From JAYODZ01 sp965662735 (GTDB lineage: Bacteria; Pseudomonadota; Alphaproteobacteria; RS24): a DNA stretch of 64,000 bases. The translations under genes and the position numbers were made by a program. Below, piece after piece: positions 53,088 through 61,632 of this stretch. How positions within the stretch are numbered: position 1 is the first letter of the stretch; the number at the start of each line of letters is the position of its first letter. Under the pieces are notes generated by a model that saw only the letters and a program-made list of their open reading frames with translations, did no database searches and was not told the origin of the DNA. Location: positions 1 to 64,000 of the forward strand of contig CBFIIU010000008.1 in assembly GCA_965662735.1 (NCBI GenBank). The letters are read 5' to 3'.

Positions 53088-53666
53088 ATGTTATCGCGCC
53101 TTTACACATGGACTTTGTCATTGGCTCAGCATCGCCACGCCGGACCAGCGCTGGGTGTCATTGCCTTTATTGAAAGCTCGGTGTTTCCCATCCCGCCGGA
53201 TATTCTTCTTCTCCCGATGGTTTTTGCGGAGCGGGTCAAAGCCTGGCGATATGCCGCTATTTGTACTTTGGGTTCCGTCTTGGGGGCGTTTTTGGGATAC
53301 GCGATTGGCTTTTATTTTTTCGCCCTGATTGGCGAGCCCGTGATTGCGTTCTACGGCGCCGAGGCCGCCTTCGCCAAATTTGAAGAAACCTATTCTCTTT
53401 GGGGCGCCTGGGTGGTGGTAGCGGCGGCGATCACCTTTCTTCCGTTTAAAGTCGCGACCATCGCCAGCGGTGTCGCCGGCTTGCCGCTTGTGCCCTTCAC
53501 ACTGGCCAGCCTATTTGGGCGGGGCATTCGTTTTTTTCTGGTTGCCGCCGCAGCTTTTTATTTCGGCCCCACCATCCGGCACCATCTTGAACGACACCTC
53601 ACATTGATCACGCTTGGCCTATTTTTGCTATTGGTCCTTGGCTTCGTGCTCATTGGGATGTTTTAG
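53088..53666 (+). CDS. DedA-family (YqaA-like) membrane protein
   Basis: A 192-residue integral membrane protein with four to five helices and the VTT/SNARE-associated signature (IESSVFPIPPDILLLPMVFA, TFLPFKVATIASGVAGLP). Members act as undecaprenyl-phosphate or lipid flippases. No close ribosome binding site before ATG 53088. dsbB starts 5 bases after the stop. Confidence 0.9.
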   Translation: MLSRLYTWTLSLAQHRHAGPALGVIAFIESSVFPIPPDILLLPMVFAERVKAWRYAAICTLGSVLGAFLGYAIGFYFFALIGEPVIAFYGAEAAFAKFEETYSLWGAWVVVAAAITFLPFKVATIASGVAGLPLVPFTLASLFGRGIRFFLVAAAAFYFGPTIRHHLERHLTLITLGLFLLLVLGFVLIGMF

Positions 53667-53670
53667 CGCC

Positions 53671-54204
53671 ATGAATAAGCTCTTTTCTCGCGATACCCGC
53701 TTGGCCTCAAGCGCATTGCTCAGAGCTTGCGTGAGCGGGCAGCCTCTGATCACCGCGCTGGTGCTGGCGTCGCTCACCATCACATTGGCGCTTGCGTCGC
53801 AATATGGGGGTGGCCTCATTCCGTGCGACTTGTGCCTCAAACAGCGTTGGCCCTATTACATCGGCATCCCGATCCTGCTCGTCACGGCTTTCCTAACAGG
53901 GCGATCGCGCCAAGTCGGCCTCGCCCTCGGAGGTGCCATTTTTCTCTTTTCGGTGATCCTCGCGAGCTACCATGTTGGGGTCGAACAAAAATTTTGGCCC
54001 GGGCCCGCGACCTGCGGCGGGGGGCTGGCCATGCCAGAAACCATAGAGGACTTACACAATATTTTGGCGCGCGGTGCTGTCTCGTGTGATACGCCAGCCT
54101 TTAACTTGTTCGGCATTTCGATGGCAGGCTATAATGCTCTCATCAGCTTCATTATTTTGGGTCTGCTCTATCAGGCCTTTCGGAACGATAAAGGGAACGC
54201 CTGA
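53671..54204 (+). CDS. dsbB: Disulfide bond formation protein DsbB
   Basis: DsbB reoxidises DsbA and passes electrons to ubiquinone in the inner membrane. The 177-residue protein has four membrane segments. The first Cys pair is CDLC (IPCDLCLKQRWPYY) and the second is TCGGG with a Cys in AVSCDTPAF, the usual DsbB arrangement. The dedA-dsbB-coq7 cluster is tightly packed; all three have membrane or quinone links. Confidence 0.93.
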   Translation: MNKLFSRDTRLASSALLRACVSGQPLITALVLASLTITLALASQYGGGLIPCDLCLKQRWPYYIGIPILLVTAFLTGRSRQVGLALGGAIFLFSVILASYHVGVEQKFWPGPATCGGGLAMPETIEDLHNILARGAVSCDTPAFNLFGISMAGYNALISFIILGLLYQAFRNDKGNA

Positions 54205-54205
54205 C

Positions 54206-54757
54206 ATGACCCACCAGAACATCAATCTCTCTCAGCGCAAGCGGCTCGACGACATGTTACGGGTTGATCACGCTGGTGAATATGGGGCGGTGAGTATTTA
54301 TGACGGGCAAAAACTAGTGCTGGAAGCTGCAGGCCTGACCGAAGCCGCCGCACGCGTTGGCCATATGGCTGAACAAGAGCAACACCACCTCACTACATTT
54401 GATCGTTTGCTATCGGAGAATGCTGTTCGCCCAACAGTTTTATCTCCTCTGTGGAACGCCGCTGGTTTTTCGCTTGGCGTGGTCACCGCCCTCATGGGAG
54501 AAAAAGCGGCCATGGCATGCACGGAAATTGTGGAAGAAGTGATCGACGATCACTATGCCGAGCAATTAGCCGAACTAGAAGGTCATCCAGAATTTCAAGA
54601 ATTAACCGAAACCATTCGACGTTTTCGCGAAGATGAGGCGGCGCATCGTCAAACGGCCATTGAACATGGGGCGACAGAGGCTTCCGCTTACCCCATTTTA
54701 CGCCGCGTCATTCGTGCGGGCTGTCACGCGGCCATTAAAATCTCTGAAAAAATATAG
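54206..54757 (+). CDS. coq7: Demethoxyubiquinone hydroxylase Coq7
   Basis: Coq7 is the di-iron hydroxylase that makes 6-demethoxyubiquinone into the 6-hydroxy form. The 183-residue ferritin-like protein shows RVDHAGEYGAVSIY, EQEQHHLTTF, EIVEEVIDDHYAEQL and FREDEAAHRQTAIEHGA: six iron ligands from the two ExxH sets. AGGGA lies upstream of ATG 54206, one base after the dsbB stop. It is convergent with the HNH gene. Confidence 0.94.
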   Translation: MTHQNINLSQRKRLDDMLRVDHAGEYGAVSIYDGQKLVLEAAGLTEAAARVGHMAEQEQHHLTTFDRLLSENAVRPTVLSPLWNAAGFSLGVVTALMGEKAAMACTEIVEEVIDDHYAEQLAELEGHPEFQELTETIRRFREDEAAHRQTAIEHGATEASAYPILRRVIRAGCHAAIKISEKI

Positions 54758-54765
54758 TCGTGCGC

Positions 54766-55359
54766 TTACGGCTCGAGCTCCGAGTCCCAGTACAGATAAT
54801 CCTGCCAACTCTCATGCATATAATTGGGCGGAAAGCGTCGGCCATTTTCATGCAGCTCATAAACACTTGGCTGGCGCGGCGATTGCCGAGGAAACATTTG
54901 TGCCTCTTTTGGCAATCGACCACCTTTTTTCAAATTACATGGAGAACAGGCCGCGACGACGTTTTCCCATGTTGTTCGCCCACCTGCACGTCTCGGAATA
55001 ACGTGGTCAAAGGTTAATTCATGCCGCGCTCCGCAATACTGACACGCAAACCCATCACGTAAAAAGAGGTTAAAGCGGGTAAAGGCCGGATGACGAGGCG
55101 GTTTGACATAGGTTTTCAAAGACACAACGCTTGGCAATTTAAATGCCGCACTCGGCGAGTGAACTTCCGTTTCATATTCTGAAATAATATTGACCCGATC
55201 GAGAAACACCGCTTTCAGCGCTTCTTGCCACGACCACACCGATAAGGGGTAGTAACTCAAGGGACGAAAATCGGCATTCAGAACCAGAGCTGGGCACCCA
55301 TCAGGATGCGAAAATATCTCCGGTCGACCCGAGCGTGCACTCACTGAGACATTTTGCAT
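54766..55359 (-). CDS. HNH endonuclease domain protein
   Basis: The 197-residue protein has two Zn ribbons CQYCG and CSPCN flanking the HNH motif (LTFDHVIPRRAGGRTTWENVVAACSPCN, listed here by its core FDHVIPRRAGG). The N-terminal part (ALVLNADFRPLSYYPLSVWSWQEA) is a conserved partner domain found in a chromosomal HNH family widespread in proteobacteria and cyanobacteria. It is not a homing endonuclease by setting. ATG 55359 is the conserved start; the open frame upstream to 55461 is not convincing. The 172 bases to the next gene hold no gene. Confidence 0.88.
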   Translation of the reverse strand: MQNVSVSARSGRPEIFSHPDGCPALVLNADFRPLSYYPLSVWSWQEALKAVFLDRVNIISEYETEVHSPSAAFKLPSVVSLKTYVKPPRHPAFTRFNLFLRDGFACQYCGARHELTFDHVIPRRAGGRTTWENVVAACSPCNLKKGGRLPKEAQMFPRQSPRQPSVYELHENGRRFPPNYMHESWQDYLYWDSELEP

Positions 55360-55531
55360 AACGGCCCAAAAACCTCCTGTCTCGATTACTTGCAGCCTAA
55401 ACTGCCGCAGGAATATGACAGAATAATTACACGATATGGTATTTTTGCCAAGAAAATACACTCGATCTTGTGGTCTAAAATTGAAAAAACACGCGCACCC
55501 TTGCTAACCCAAATATCGGGCACGTGGCTGA

Positions 55532-56155
55532 TTATTTTGGGCCAAGCGTATAGTAGCGCCAGAGAACCAGAGCAGCAGCCGAACGGAATGGCATCCAGCG
55601 CAGAGCAATCTCTCCGAGATCCTTGGGGGTTGGTCGTTGTGAGACGGAAGCAAGACGGCGGTAGCCCTCTTGAAGCGCGAGATCGCCAGGGGCGAAAATA
55701 TCGGCGCGGCGCATGATGAACATGAGATACATGTCGGCCGTCCAGGGCCCAATGCCGGGGATGGCTTGCAGCGCAGCGGAAACCTCTTCCGTGTCGCATT
55801 GAGCGAGCCGGCTCAAGCGTAATCGCCCGCTGACTAACGCCTCAGCCAGCGCACTCAGATAGCGTTGTTTCTGCGCCGATAACCCGCATGCCCGACATTG
55901 CTCAACGGATAAGGCAAGAAATGCTTCCGGAGTGGGCTTTCCCATTGTCGCTACAAGCCGATTCTCGATGCTTTGGGCGGCCGCCACCGAGACTTGTTGC
56001 CCGATCAAGATGCTCATGAGGCCGGCAAAGCCGGTGCGCCTTTTTCGAAGAACGGGCGGGCCGACTTCCGTGATCGCCTGAGCGATAAGTCGATCTTGTT
56101 CAGCTAAAAAAGTGAGCGCTGTGTCGAGGTCGCGAGCTGTACGCAGATGTTGCAT
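55532..56155 (-). CDS. alkA: DNA-3-methyladenine glycosylase II-type (HhH-GPD)
   Basis: A 207-residue base-excision repair glycosylase of the AlkA family. The helix-hairpin-helix LQAIPGIGPWTADMYLMF is followed by the catalytic Asp in FAPGDLALQEG. It removes alkylated purines. It is short relative to E. coli AlkA, as is common for the alphaproteobacterial branch lacking the N-terminal TBP-like domain. The GAGGA abuts ATG 56155; a TGA codon just upstream rules out an earlier start. It is divergent from gluQ. Confidence 0.9.
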   Translation of the reverse strand: MQHLRTARDLDTALTFLAEQDRLIAQAITEVGPPVLRKRRTGFAGLMSILIGQQVSVAAAQSIENRLVATMGKPTPEAFLALSVEQCRACGLSAQKQRYLSALAEALVSGRLRLSRLAQCDTEEVSAALQAIPGIGPWTADMYLMFIMRRADIFAPGDLALQEGYRRLASVSQRPTPKDLGEIALRWMPFRSAAALVLWRYYTLGPK

Positions 56156-56200
56156 TCCTCAACAATATGCGGCAAGCACACAGAAGAACAAGAGATTTAT

Positions 56201-57121
56201 ATGGCGGAATTTATTACTCGGTTTGCCCCTTCCCCCAATGGCCCATTGCACATGGGACATGCTTACTCGGCCTGCCTCGCTTCTTATTTCGCGCAAAAGT
56301 TTGATGGCACGTTTTTGTTGCGAATTGAGGATATCGATATCGGACGCATTCGCGCCCAGTTTGAAGCGGCTATTTATGACGATCTCGCTTGGTTGGGCCT
56401 AGCTTGGCCCGTGCCTGTTTTGCGACAGTCGACGCGGTTTGGCCTCTACAAATCGGCCTTGGATCAGCTCCGCCATATGGGGCTGATCTACCCATGCTGG
56501 GCAACGCGGTCAGAAATTCGGCACTATATCGAAAATAGTCTGGTGGGCTGGCGCAACTGGCCACGCGACCCCGATGGTGCGCCTGTCTATCCGGGCCTCT
56601 ATCGCGATATTAGCCGCCACCAATATCAAGAATTAATGTGGCAAGGAAATGACTTTGCTTGGCGATTAGATATGGAAAAACTGCATCGGCTTGCCGAGGA
56701 TCGACAGGGCGGCCCCATACTGATCCAACATCTTGATCCGCTGTCGGGGCTGCCCGCGCACACTGAAGAGGTCAATGCCCGCAAATTTGGTGACGTGATC
56801 ATTGCCCGCAAGGACATTCCAACCAGCTATCATCTGAGTGTCGTCATTGACGACGCTGCCCAGAATATTACCCATATTGTTCGCGGCCAAGATTTGTCTG
56901 CCGCAACGCATATTCATCGCCTTCTTCAGATTGCTCTCGAGCTTCCCGCACCAAATTACCTGCATCACCCTCTCATCCGATTTGAGGAAGGTCGACGACT
57001 GTCAAAATCAGCAGGCGATGCCGGTTTTCGTGCCAGCGCCTATGCCAGCGCAGATGATTTGATCGCGGCTCTGCCCCCCCCCCTTGGCCGAGGCGACTTT
57101 GTTGTCGCAGACCCCGCATAG
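56201..57121 (+). CDS. gluQ: Glutamyl-Q tRNA(Asp) synthetase, zinc-site variant
   Basis: GluQ-RS charges glutamate onto the queuosine base of tRNA(Asp). The 306-residue class I core starts AEFITRFAPSPNGPLHMGH (HMGH) and ends with RRLSKSAG (KMSKS-like). It lacks the anticodon-binding half of GluRS, as expected. Of the zinc ligands in E. coli YadB, only the first Cys is visible: C99 in YPCWATRSE, with A101 at the second place and Y134 in the last position (VYPGLY). A C10 run (57074-57083) near the end fixes the last 15 residues. ATG 56201 lies after AAGAGAT-type bases. Confidence 0.9.
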   Translation: MAEFITRFAPSPNGPLHMGHAYSACLASYFAQKFDGTFLLRIEDIDIGRIRAQFEAAIYDDLAWLGLAWPVPVLRQSTRFGLYKSALDQLRHMGLIYPCWATRSEIRHYIENSLVGWRNWPRDPDGAPVYPGLYRDISRHQYQELMWQGNDFAWRLDMEKLHRLAEDRQGGPILIQHLDPLSGLPAHTEEVNARKFGDVIIARKDIPTSYHLSVVIDDAAQNITHIVRGQDLSAATHIHRLLQIALELPAPNYLHHPLIRFEEGRRLSKSAGDAGFRASAYASADDLIAALPPPLGRGDFVVADPA

Positions 57122-57151
57122 TGGGCATGGAATACTTGTGAATCTGACCTC

Positions 57152-57182
57152 ACACGCCTAGACTGCCGGCTTCTAGGCGTGT
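57152..57182. other. 11-bp stem-loop between gluQ and mcd
   Basis: ACACGCCTAGA pairs perfectly with TCTAGGCGTGT across a 9-base loop. No T run follows in either direction, so it may not be a simple terminator; it could act on the mcd leader. Confidence 0.5.
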
Positions 57183-57225
57183 TCCAAGCAGCTCGCGTTT
57201 TTTGAAGACCGATTAGAGATTGATA

Positions 57226-58869
57226 ATGGATCAACAAACCACCCGCACGTTAAGCATTGTCGCCCATGAAGCGGCGGATGATGCCTGCGCTTATGCAGAG
57301 CAAATTGCGCGGTTCATCACCGCCCTGCCCCAAAAGGCACCTCAATTTCTCGATCACGGTCTGGCATGGGTCACAACTTACGCAGAAGCATTGCGGCAAA
57401 TGGCGGCGCTCGCGCATACATTGGAACAAAATAATGTCATCGGCGACATTGATCGGCTGACAATAGAGCTGATTTTTTCGGAATATTTGCAGCAGCTCAA
57501 ATATGGCATCGCCATGAGCCAAACCGAAATTATTCGCCCCACCGATTTCGGTATCGACCCCGCGACCGTGATCACGGCGCCGGCGAGCCGCGATCTGATG
57601 AAATGGGGCAACACGCCCGAGCGTCGGCTCGAGCTGGTGCGCGCCTTGCAAGCGCAAGGCCCCCATCCAGGCGCACAGACGGGCTTAGACGAGACCCATG
57701 AAATGATCCGTGCACAATTTCGTCGTTTTGCCGATGAAAAAGTTATCCCGCACGCGCAGGGATGGCATCTTCGAGATGAGCTTATTCCCCTTCCCTTAAT
57801 TAATGAGTTGGCCGCCTTACAAGTATTTGGCTTAACCATCCCCGAACAGTTTGGTGGCGCGGGTTTGGGGAAGGAAGCAATGTGCGTAGTCTCCGAGGAA
57901 TTATCGCGCGGCTATATTGGCGTTGGATCGCTGGGCACGCGGACTGATATTGCTGGGGAATTGATCCTAAACAATGGCACAGAGGCCCAAAAAGCCAAAT
58001 ATCTTCCTGAAATTGCTAAGGGCAACATCATCCCCACAGCGGTCTTCACAGAACCGAATATTGGATCGGATCTCGCCCATCTCCAAACACGCGCCGTGAA
58101 AACGGATACGGGCTATGAGGTGATCGGCAATAAAACATGGATCACCCACGCCGCGCGCGCCGACCTCATGACCCTGCTGGTGCGGACGGAAGCTGAGCAT
58201 GACGACCATCGCGGATTAACCATGCTCTTGGCTGAAAAACCGCGCGGCTCGACCGAGGACCCGTTTCCCGCCACAGGCATGGATGGGGGCGAGATCGGCG
58301 TGCTTGGCTATCGCGGTATGAAAGAATATGAAATCCGGTTTGATCATTTTGCGGTCCCACATGATGCCGTTTTAGGGGAAAAGCCAGGCTTGGGGTTCAA
58401 GCAGCTGATGCAAACCTTCGAGTCGGCTCGCATCCAAACCGCCGCTCGAGCGATTGGCGTTGCCCAAGCTGCATTTGAACTCGCCTTAAGCTATGCCACG
58501 GATCGCCAACAATTTGGTCAGCCTATTATTGGGTTTGATCGCGTTTATGGAAAAATTGCGCTCATGGCGGCGGAAATCGCGATAGCGCGACAACTCACCT
58601 ATTTTGCCGCCCGTCAGAAAGATCTGGGGAAACGGTGCGATTTAGAGGCCGGCATGGCGAAGCTTTTGGCCGCACGGATTGCTTGGAGTTGCGCCGACAA
58701 TGCTGTCCAAATCCATGGCGGCAATGGCTTTGCCCTTGAATATCCCGTTAGCCGCGTTTTATGTGATGCGCGTATTTTGAACATTTTTGAAGGGGCTGCA
58801 GAAATTCAAGCCGATGTCATTGCTCGGCGGCTTAAGGACAGTATCGTCAGCCCACAGGAGAACCAATGA
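57226..58869 (+). CDS. mcd: (2S)-methylsuccinyl-CoA dehydrogenase
   Basis: Mcd oxidises methylsuccinyl-CoA to mesaconyl-CoA in the ethylmalonyl-CoA pathway for acetyl-CoA assimilation. At 547 residues it carries the long N-terminal extension (about 1-145) that marks Mcd against ordinary acyl-CoA dehydrogenases of about 380-420. The core shows VFTEPNIGSDLAHLQTRA, LTMLLAEKPRG, YATDRQQFGQPIIGFDRVYGKIA and IHGGNGFALEYPVSR. Assignment rests on this length and layout. An ATGA overlap links it to the HIG1 gene. Electrons should pass to EtfAB encoded 1 kb downstream. Confidence 0.82.
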   Translation: MDQQTTRTLSIVAHEAADDACAYAEQIARFITALPQKAPQFLDHGLAWVTTYAEALRQMAALAHTLEQNNVIGDIDRLTIELIFSEYLQQLKYGIAMSQTEIIRPTDFGIDPATVITAPASRDLMKWGNTPERRLELVRALQAQGPHPGAQTGLDETHEMIRAQFRRFADEKVIPHAQGWHLRDELIPLPLINELAALQVFGLTIPEQFGGAGLGKEAMCVVSEELSRGYIGVGSLGTRTDIAGELILNNGTEAQKAKYLPEIAKGNIIPTAVFTEPNIGSDLAHLQTRAVKTDTGYEVIGNKTWITHAARADLMTLLVRTEAEHDDHRGLTMLLAEKPRGSTEDPFPATGMDGGEIGVLGYRGMKEYEIRFDHFAVPHDAVLGEKPGLGFKQLMQTFESARIQTAARAIGVAQAAFELALSYATDRQQFGQPIIGFDRVYGKIALMAAEIAIARQLTYFAARQKDLGKRCDLEAGMAKLLAARIAWSCADNAVQIHGGNGFALEYPVSRVLCDARILNIFEGAAEIQADVIARRLKDSIVSPQENQ

Positions 58870-59060
58870 CCGTTATATCCTATCTTATTCCCATTGGCCT
58901 GGGTGCGGTCGTGCTGGTTTTGCTTGCAGGACTGTTCAACATGTTGCGCGGCGGAAGCGCCAGCATGTCCCAAACATTGATGCGGTGGCGCGTCGGCCTG
59001 CAATTTATTGTGGTCGTGCTCGTCATGCTGTTTTTCTACCTTTCGCGGGGTGGAATGTAA
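58866..59060 (+). CDS. HIG1-domain twin-transmembrane protein
   Basis: A 64-residue protein with two membrane helices (about 4-25 and 45-61) and the HIG1 motif QTLMRWRVGLQ (QRRQ type) between them, after GLFNMLRGG. HIG1 proteins in mitochondria tune cytochrome oxidase; alphaproteobacterial relatives are close to this length. It overlaps mcd by four bases. Confidence 0.85.
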   Translation: MTVISYLIPIGLGAVVLVLLAGLFNMLRGGSASMSQTLMRWRVGLQFIVVVLVMLFFYLSRGGM

Positions 59061-59119
59061 GAATGGAACGTGAAAGCGCACTTTAAGCGCGGAAATTATG
59101 CGCGGAATTAGGAGCTCAA

Positions 59120-59698
59120 ATGGTTCGGCTAACCAAAATATACACCCGCACAGGTGATGATGGCACAACCGGCCTCGCCGATGGCTCGCGACGCCCCAAA
59201 AATGACCCCCGCGTGGCGGCTTACGGGACCATTGATGAGGCAAATGCCGTGTTGGGATTGGCAATGCTCACCTTGGAAGAGCCGGTCAAATCAATTATCT
59301 TGCGCCTGCAAAATGATTTGTTTGACCTTGGAGCCGATTTAGCAACTCCCCCGTCACAGGATCCGAATGCCATGGCCTTGCGGATTGTGTCCGCGCAAAT
59401 CGAACGGCTGGAAAAAGAGATTGATGACCTTAATGCTGAGTTAGAGCCCCTCACCTCCTTCATTATTCCAGGCGGCAGTGCGGCATCGGCTTACCTTCAT
59501 CTCGCGCGCGCGATCCTGCGTCGAGCCGAGCGCGAGATTGTTGCCGTCATCTCAAATCCTGAAGAAGAGGTCAGCGAACCGGCGCGTCACTTTGTTAATC
59601 GGGCCTCCGATTTACTGTTTGTCGCGGCGCGCATGGCCAATGCGCGCGGCCAAAACGACGTGCTTTGGACCCCGGGCGCTCATCGCGACCCGAATTAA
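59120..59698 (+). CDS. ATP:cob(I)alamin adenosyltransferase, PduO type
   Basis: The 192-residue enzyme adds the adenosyl group to cob(I)alamin. It has the N-terminal loop VRLTKIYTRTGDDGTTGLADGSRR, VAAYGTIDEANAVLGLA, FIIPGGSAASAYLHLARAILRRAER and LNR-type VNRASDLLFVAAR. These include the ATP and Arg contacts of the family. It supplies coenzyme B12 for mutases such as ethylmalonyl-CoA mutase. cobS/cobT at 32.9-35.8 kb suggest the cell also makes B12. Confidence 0.92.
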   Translation: MVRLTKIYTRTGDDGTTGLADGSRRPKNDPRVAAYGTIDEANAVLGLAMLTLEEPVKSIILRLQNDLFDLGADLATPPSQDPNAMALRIVSAQIERLEKEIDDLNAELEPLTSFIIPGGSAASAYLHLARAILRRAEREIVAVISNPEEEVSEPARHFVNRASDLLFVAARMANARGQNDVLWTPGAHRDPN

Positions 59699-59722
59699 CC
59701 GTCCCCCGCTCAAGAACGCTCG

Positions 59723-59758
59723 AGGCACGATCGGGGCACGATCAGGGTGCGATCAAGG
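59723..59758. repeat. 12-bp tandem repeat, three copies
   Basis: AGGCACGATCGG, GGCACGATCAGG and GTGCGATCAAGG follow one another between pduO and etfB. Degenerate but contiguous. Confidence 0.55.
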
Positions 59759-59857
59759 CGCGCTTGAAATCATTTTCGATAACCACTTGAAAAAATAGAG
59801 AGAATTTATCGCTTTTGCGCTCTCCCCGCTGGCCCTGCGGCACATCGCCCCCATTGT

Positions 59858-59886
59858 TTGACTTCGCAGCGCGCTCATCGTAATTT
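59858..59886 (+). promoter_or_regulatory. Candidate etfBA promoter
   Basis: TTGACT (59858-59863), a 17-base spacer and TAATTT (59881-59886) lie 45 bases before etfB. Confidence 0.45.
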
Positions 59887-59930
59887 CTGCCCCAACTGGC
59901 GCAGTGCCGTAACTTTTCAGGAGATAGCGT

Positions 59931-60680
59931 ATGAAAGTTTTAGTCCCCATTAAACGGGTCGTCGACTATAACGTCAAAATCCGCGTGAAGCCGGATCAAA
60001 CAGGCGTCGACCTCGCCAATGTCAAAATGTCGATGAACCCTTTTTGCGAGATCGCTGTCGAAGAAGCTGTTCGCCTGCAAGAAGCTGGCATTGCCACTGA
60101 AATTGTTGTGGTCTCAATCGGCCCATCACAAGCCCAAGAAACCTTGCGGACCGCTCTCGCTATGGGCGCAGATCGGGGGATTTTGGTCAACACAGATGCT
60201 GAGGCTGAACCGCTCGCCATCGCCAAAATTCTCAAAGCAATTGCGGATGAGGAGCAGCCCGGATTAATTATCCTGGGCAAGCAGGCGATCGATGGAGACA
60301 ATAATCAAACGGGGCAAATGCTGGCGGCCTTGCTCGGATGGTCGCAAGGAACTTATGCGTCGGAGATCAAACTTGACGGCGACCAGCTGACGGTCATCCG
60401 TGAAATTGACGGGGGTTTGCAAACCATCAAGCTCGCTACCCCGTCTATCGTGACCGCCGATCTTCGGTTGAATGAGCCACGATATGCCTCACTTCCGAAT
60501 ATTATGAAAGCAAAGAAAAAGCCCATCGACGAAAAGTCGCCGAGCGATTTCGGTGTCGATATCGCGCCGCGTTTGAAGATTGTAAAAGTAACCGAGCCCG
60601 CCCAACGCGAGGCTGGTGTCAAAGTCGAAACAGTAAGTGAGCTTGTCAGCAAGCTGAAAAATGAAGCAGGAGTATTCTAA
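59931..60680 (+). CDS. etfB: Electron transfer flavoprotein subunit beta
   Basis: EtfB with EtfA accepts electrons from acyl-CoA dehydrogenases and passes them to ETF:ubiquinone oxidoreductase. The 249 residues start MKVLVPIKRVVDYNVKIRVK and include MNPFCEIAVEEAVRLQEAG, the ADP-binding LGKQAIDGDNNQTGQMLA and ETF-loop ADLRLNEPRYASLPNIMKAKKKP. AGGAGATAGCG precedes the ATG. The stop shares a base with the etfA start (TAATG). Confidence 0.96.
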   Translation: MKVLVPIKRVVDYNVKIRVKPDQTGVDLANVKMSMNPFCEIAVEEAVRLQEAGIATEIVVVSIGPSQAQETLRTALAMGADRGILVNTDAEAEPLAIAKILKAIADEEQPGLIILGKQAIDGDNNQTGQMLAALLGWSQGTYASEIKLDGDQLTVIREIDGGLQTIKLATPSIVTADLRLNEPRYASLPNIMKAKKKPIDEKSPSDFGVDIAPRLKIVKVTEPAQREAGVKVETVSELVSKLKNEAGVF

Positions 60681-61621
60681 TGGCGACCCTACTGATTGCT
60701 GAACATAATAATACTGAATTGAATGAAGTTACGCTGAAAGCCGCCGGCGCTGCTGCGCAACTGGGCGGCGAGGTACATGTGCTGGTGGCCGGCTCGGGAT
60801 GCGCCGGCGCGGCTGAGGGTGCGGCTAAAATTTCCGGTGTGTCGAAAGTGCTTGTCGCTGATGCGCCACAACTAGATAAAATGTTGGCTGAGCCAATGGC
60901 CGCATTAGTGGTTTCGCTGGCCGGCAATTATGACGCAATCGTGTCTGCCGCGACCACCAATGGCAAAAACTTTATGCCCCGCATCGCTGCTTTGCTGGAT
61001 GTCTCTCAGATTTCGGAAATCTCGGCAATTATCGACAGCAATACATTCGAACGGCCAATTTATGCCGGAAACGCCATTCAAACGGTGCAAACGAGCGAAG
61101 CCAAAAAAGTGCTCACCCTGCGCACCACCGCTTTCCAAGCGGCTGGAACAGATGGGAGCGCGGCCATTGAAAATGTGAGCACACCTGATTTGCCAGCGCT
61201 CTCTAACTTTGTGAGCGAAGAATTAACGAAATCAGACCGTCCTGAACTCACCGCTGCAAAAATCGTTGTTTCCGGTGGCCGGGGCATGCAGTCTGGCGAT
61301 AATTTTGCAATGTTGGAGCGCGTGGCCGACAAGCTGGGCGCCGCCGTGGGCGCATCGCGCGCCGCTGTGGATGCGGGCTTTGTTCCCAATGATTACCAAG
61401 TTGGCCAAACGGGCAAAGCAGTTGCCCCCGATCTTTATATTGCGGTTGGCATTTCTGGCGCCATTCAACATTTGGCCGGCATGAAAGACAGCAAGGTGAT
61501 TGTGGCCATTAACAAAGATGAGGAAGCCCCGATCTTCCAAGTCGCTGATTATGGATTGGTCGCCGATTTATTTACCGCTGTGCCTGAATTAGAACAAGAA
61601 TTGGGCAATATCGGACTGTAA
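60680..61621 (+). CDS. etfA: Electron transfer flavoprotein subunit alpha
   Basis: The 313-residue FAD-binding partner of EtfB. The C-terminal FAD domain shows VVSGGRGMQSGDNFAMLERVA, GASRAAVDAGFVPNDYQVGQTGK and GISGAIQHLAGMKDSKVIVAINKDEEAPIFQVADYGLV (identified by its GISGAIQHLAGM core). GCAGGAGTATTCTA upstream carries the ribosome binding site. It serves the two acyl-CoA dehydrogenases in the window. Confidence 0.96.
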   Translation: MATLLIAEHNNTELNEVTLKAAGAAAQLGGEVHVLVAGSGCAGAAEGAAKISGVSKVLVADAPQLDKMLAEPMAALVVSLAGNYDAIVSAATTNGKNFMPRIAALLDVSQISEISAIIDSNTFERPIYAGNAIQTVQTSEAKKVLTLRTTAFQAAGTDGSAAIENVSTPDLPALSNFVSEELTKSDRPELTAAKIVVSGGRGMQSGDNFAMLERVADKLGAAVGASRAAVDAGFVPNDYQVGQTGKAVAPDLYIAVGISGAIQHLAGMKDSKVIVAINKDEEAPIFQVADYGLVADLFTAVPELEQELGNIGL

Positions 61622-61632
61622 AGCAGATCGAT

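Noticed and set aside
54766..55359. HNH protein as a homing endonuclease or part of a defence system
   Set aside because: It is a stand-alone chromosomal HNH family with a conserved N-terminal partner domain; no intron, intein or defence genes are next to it.
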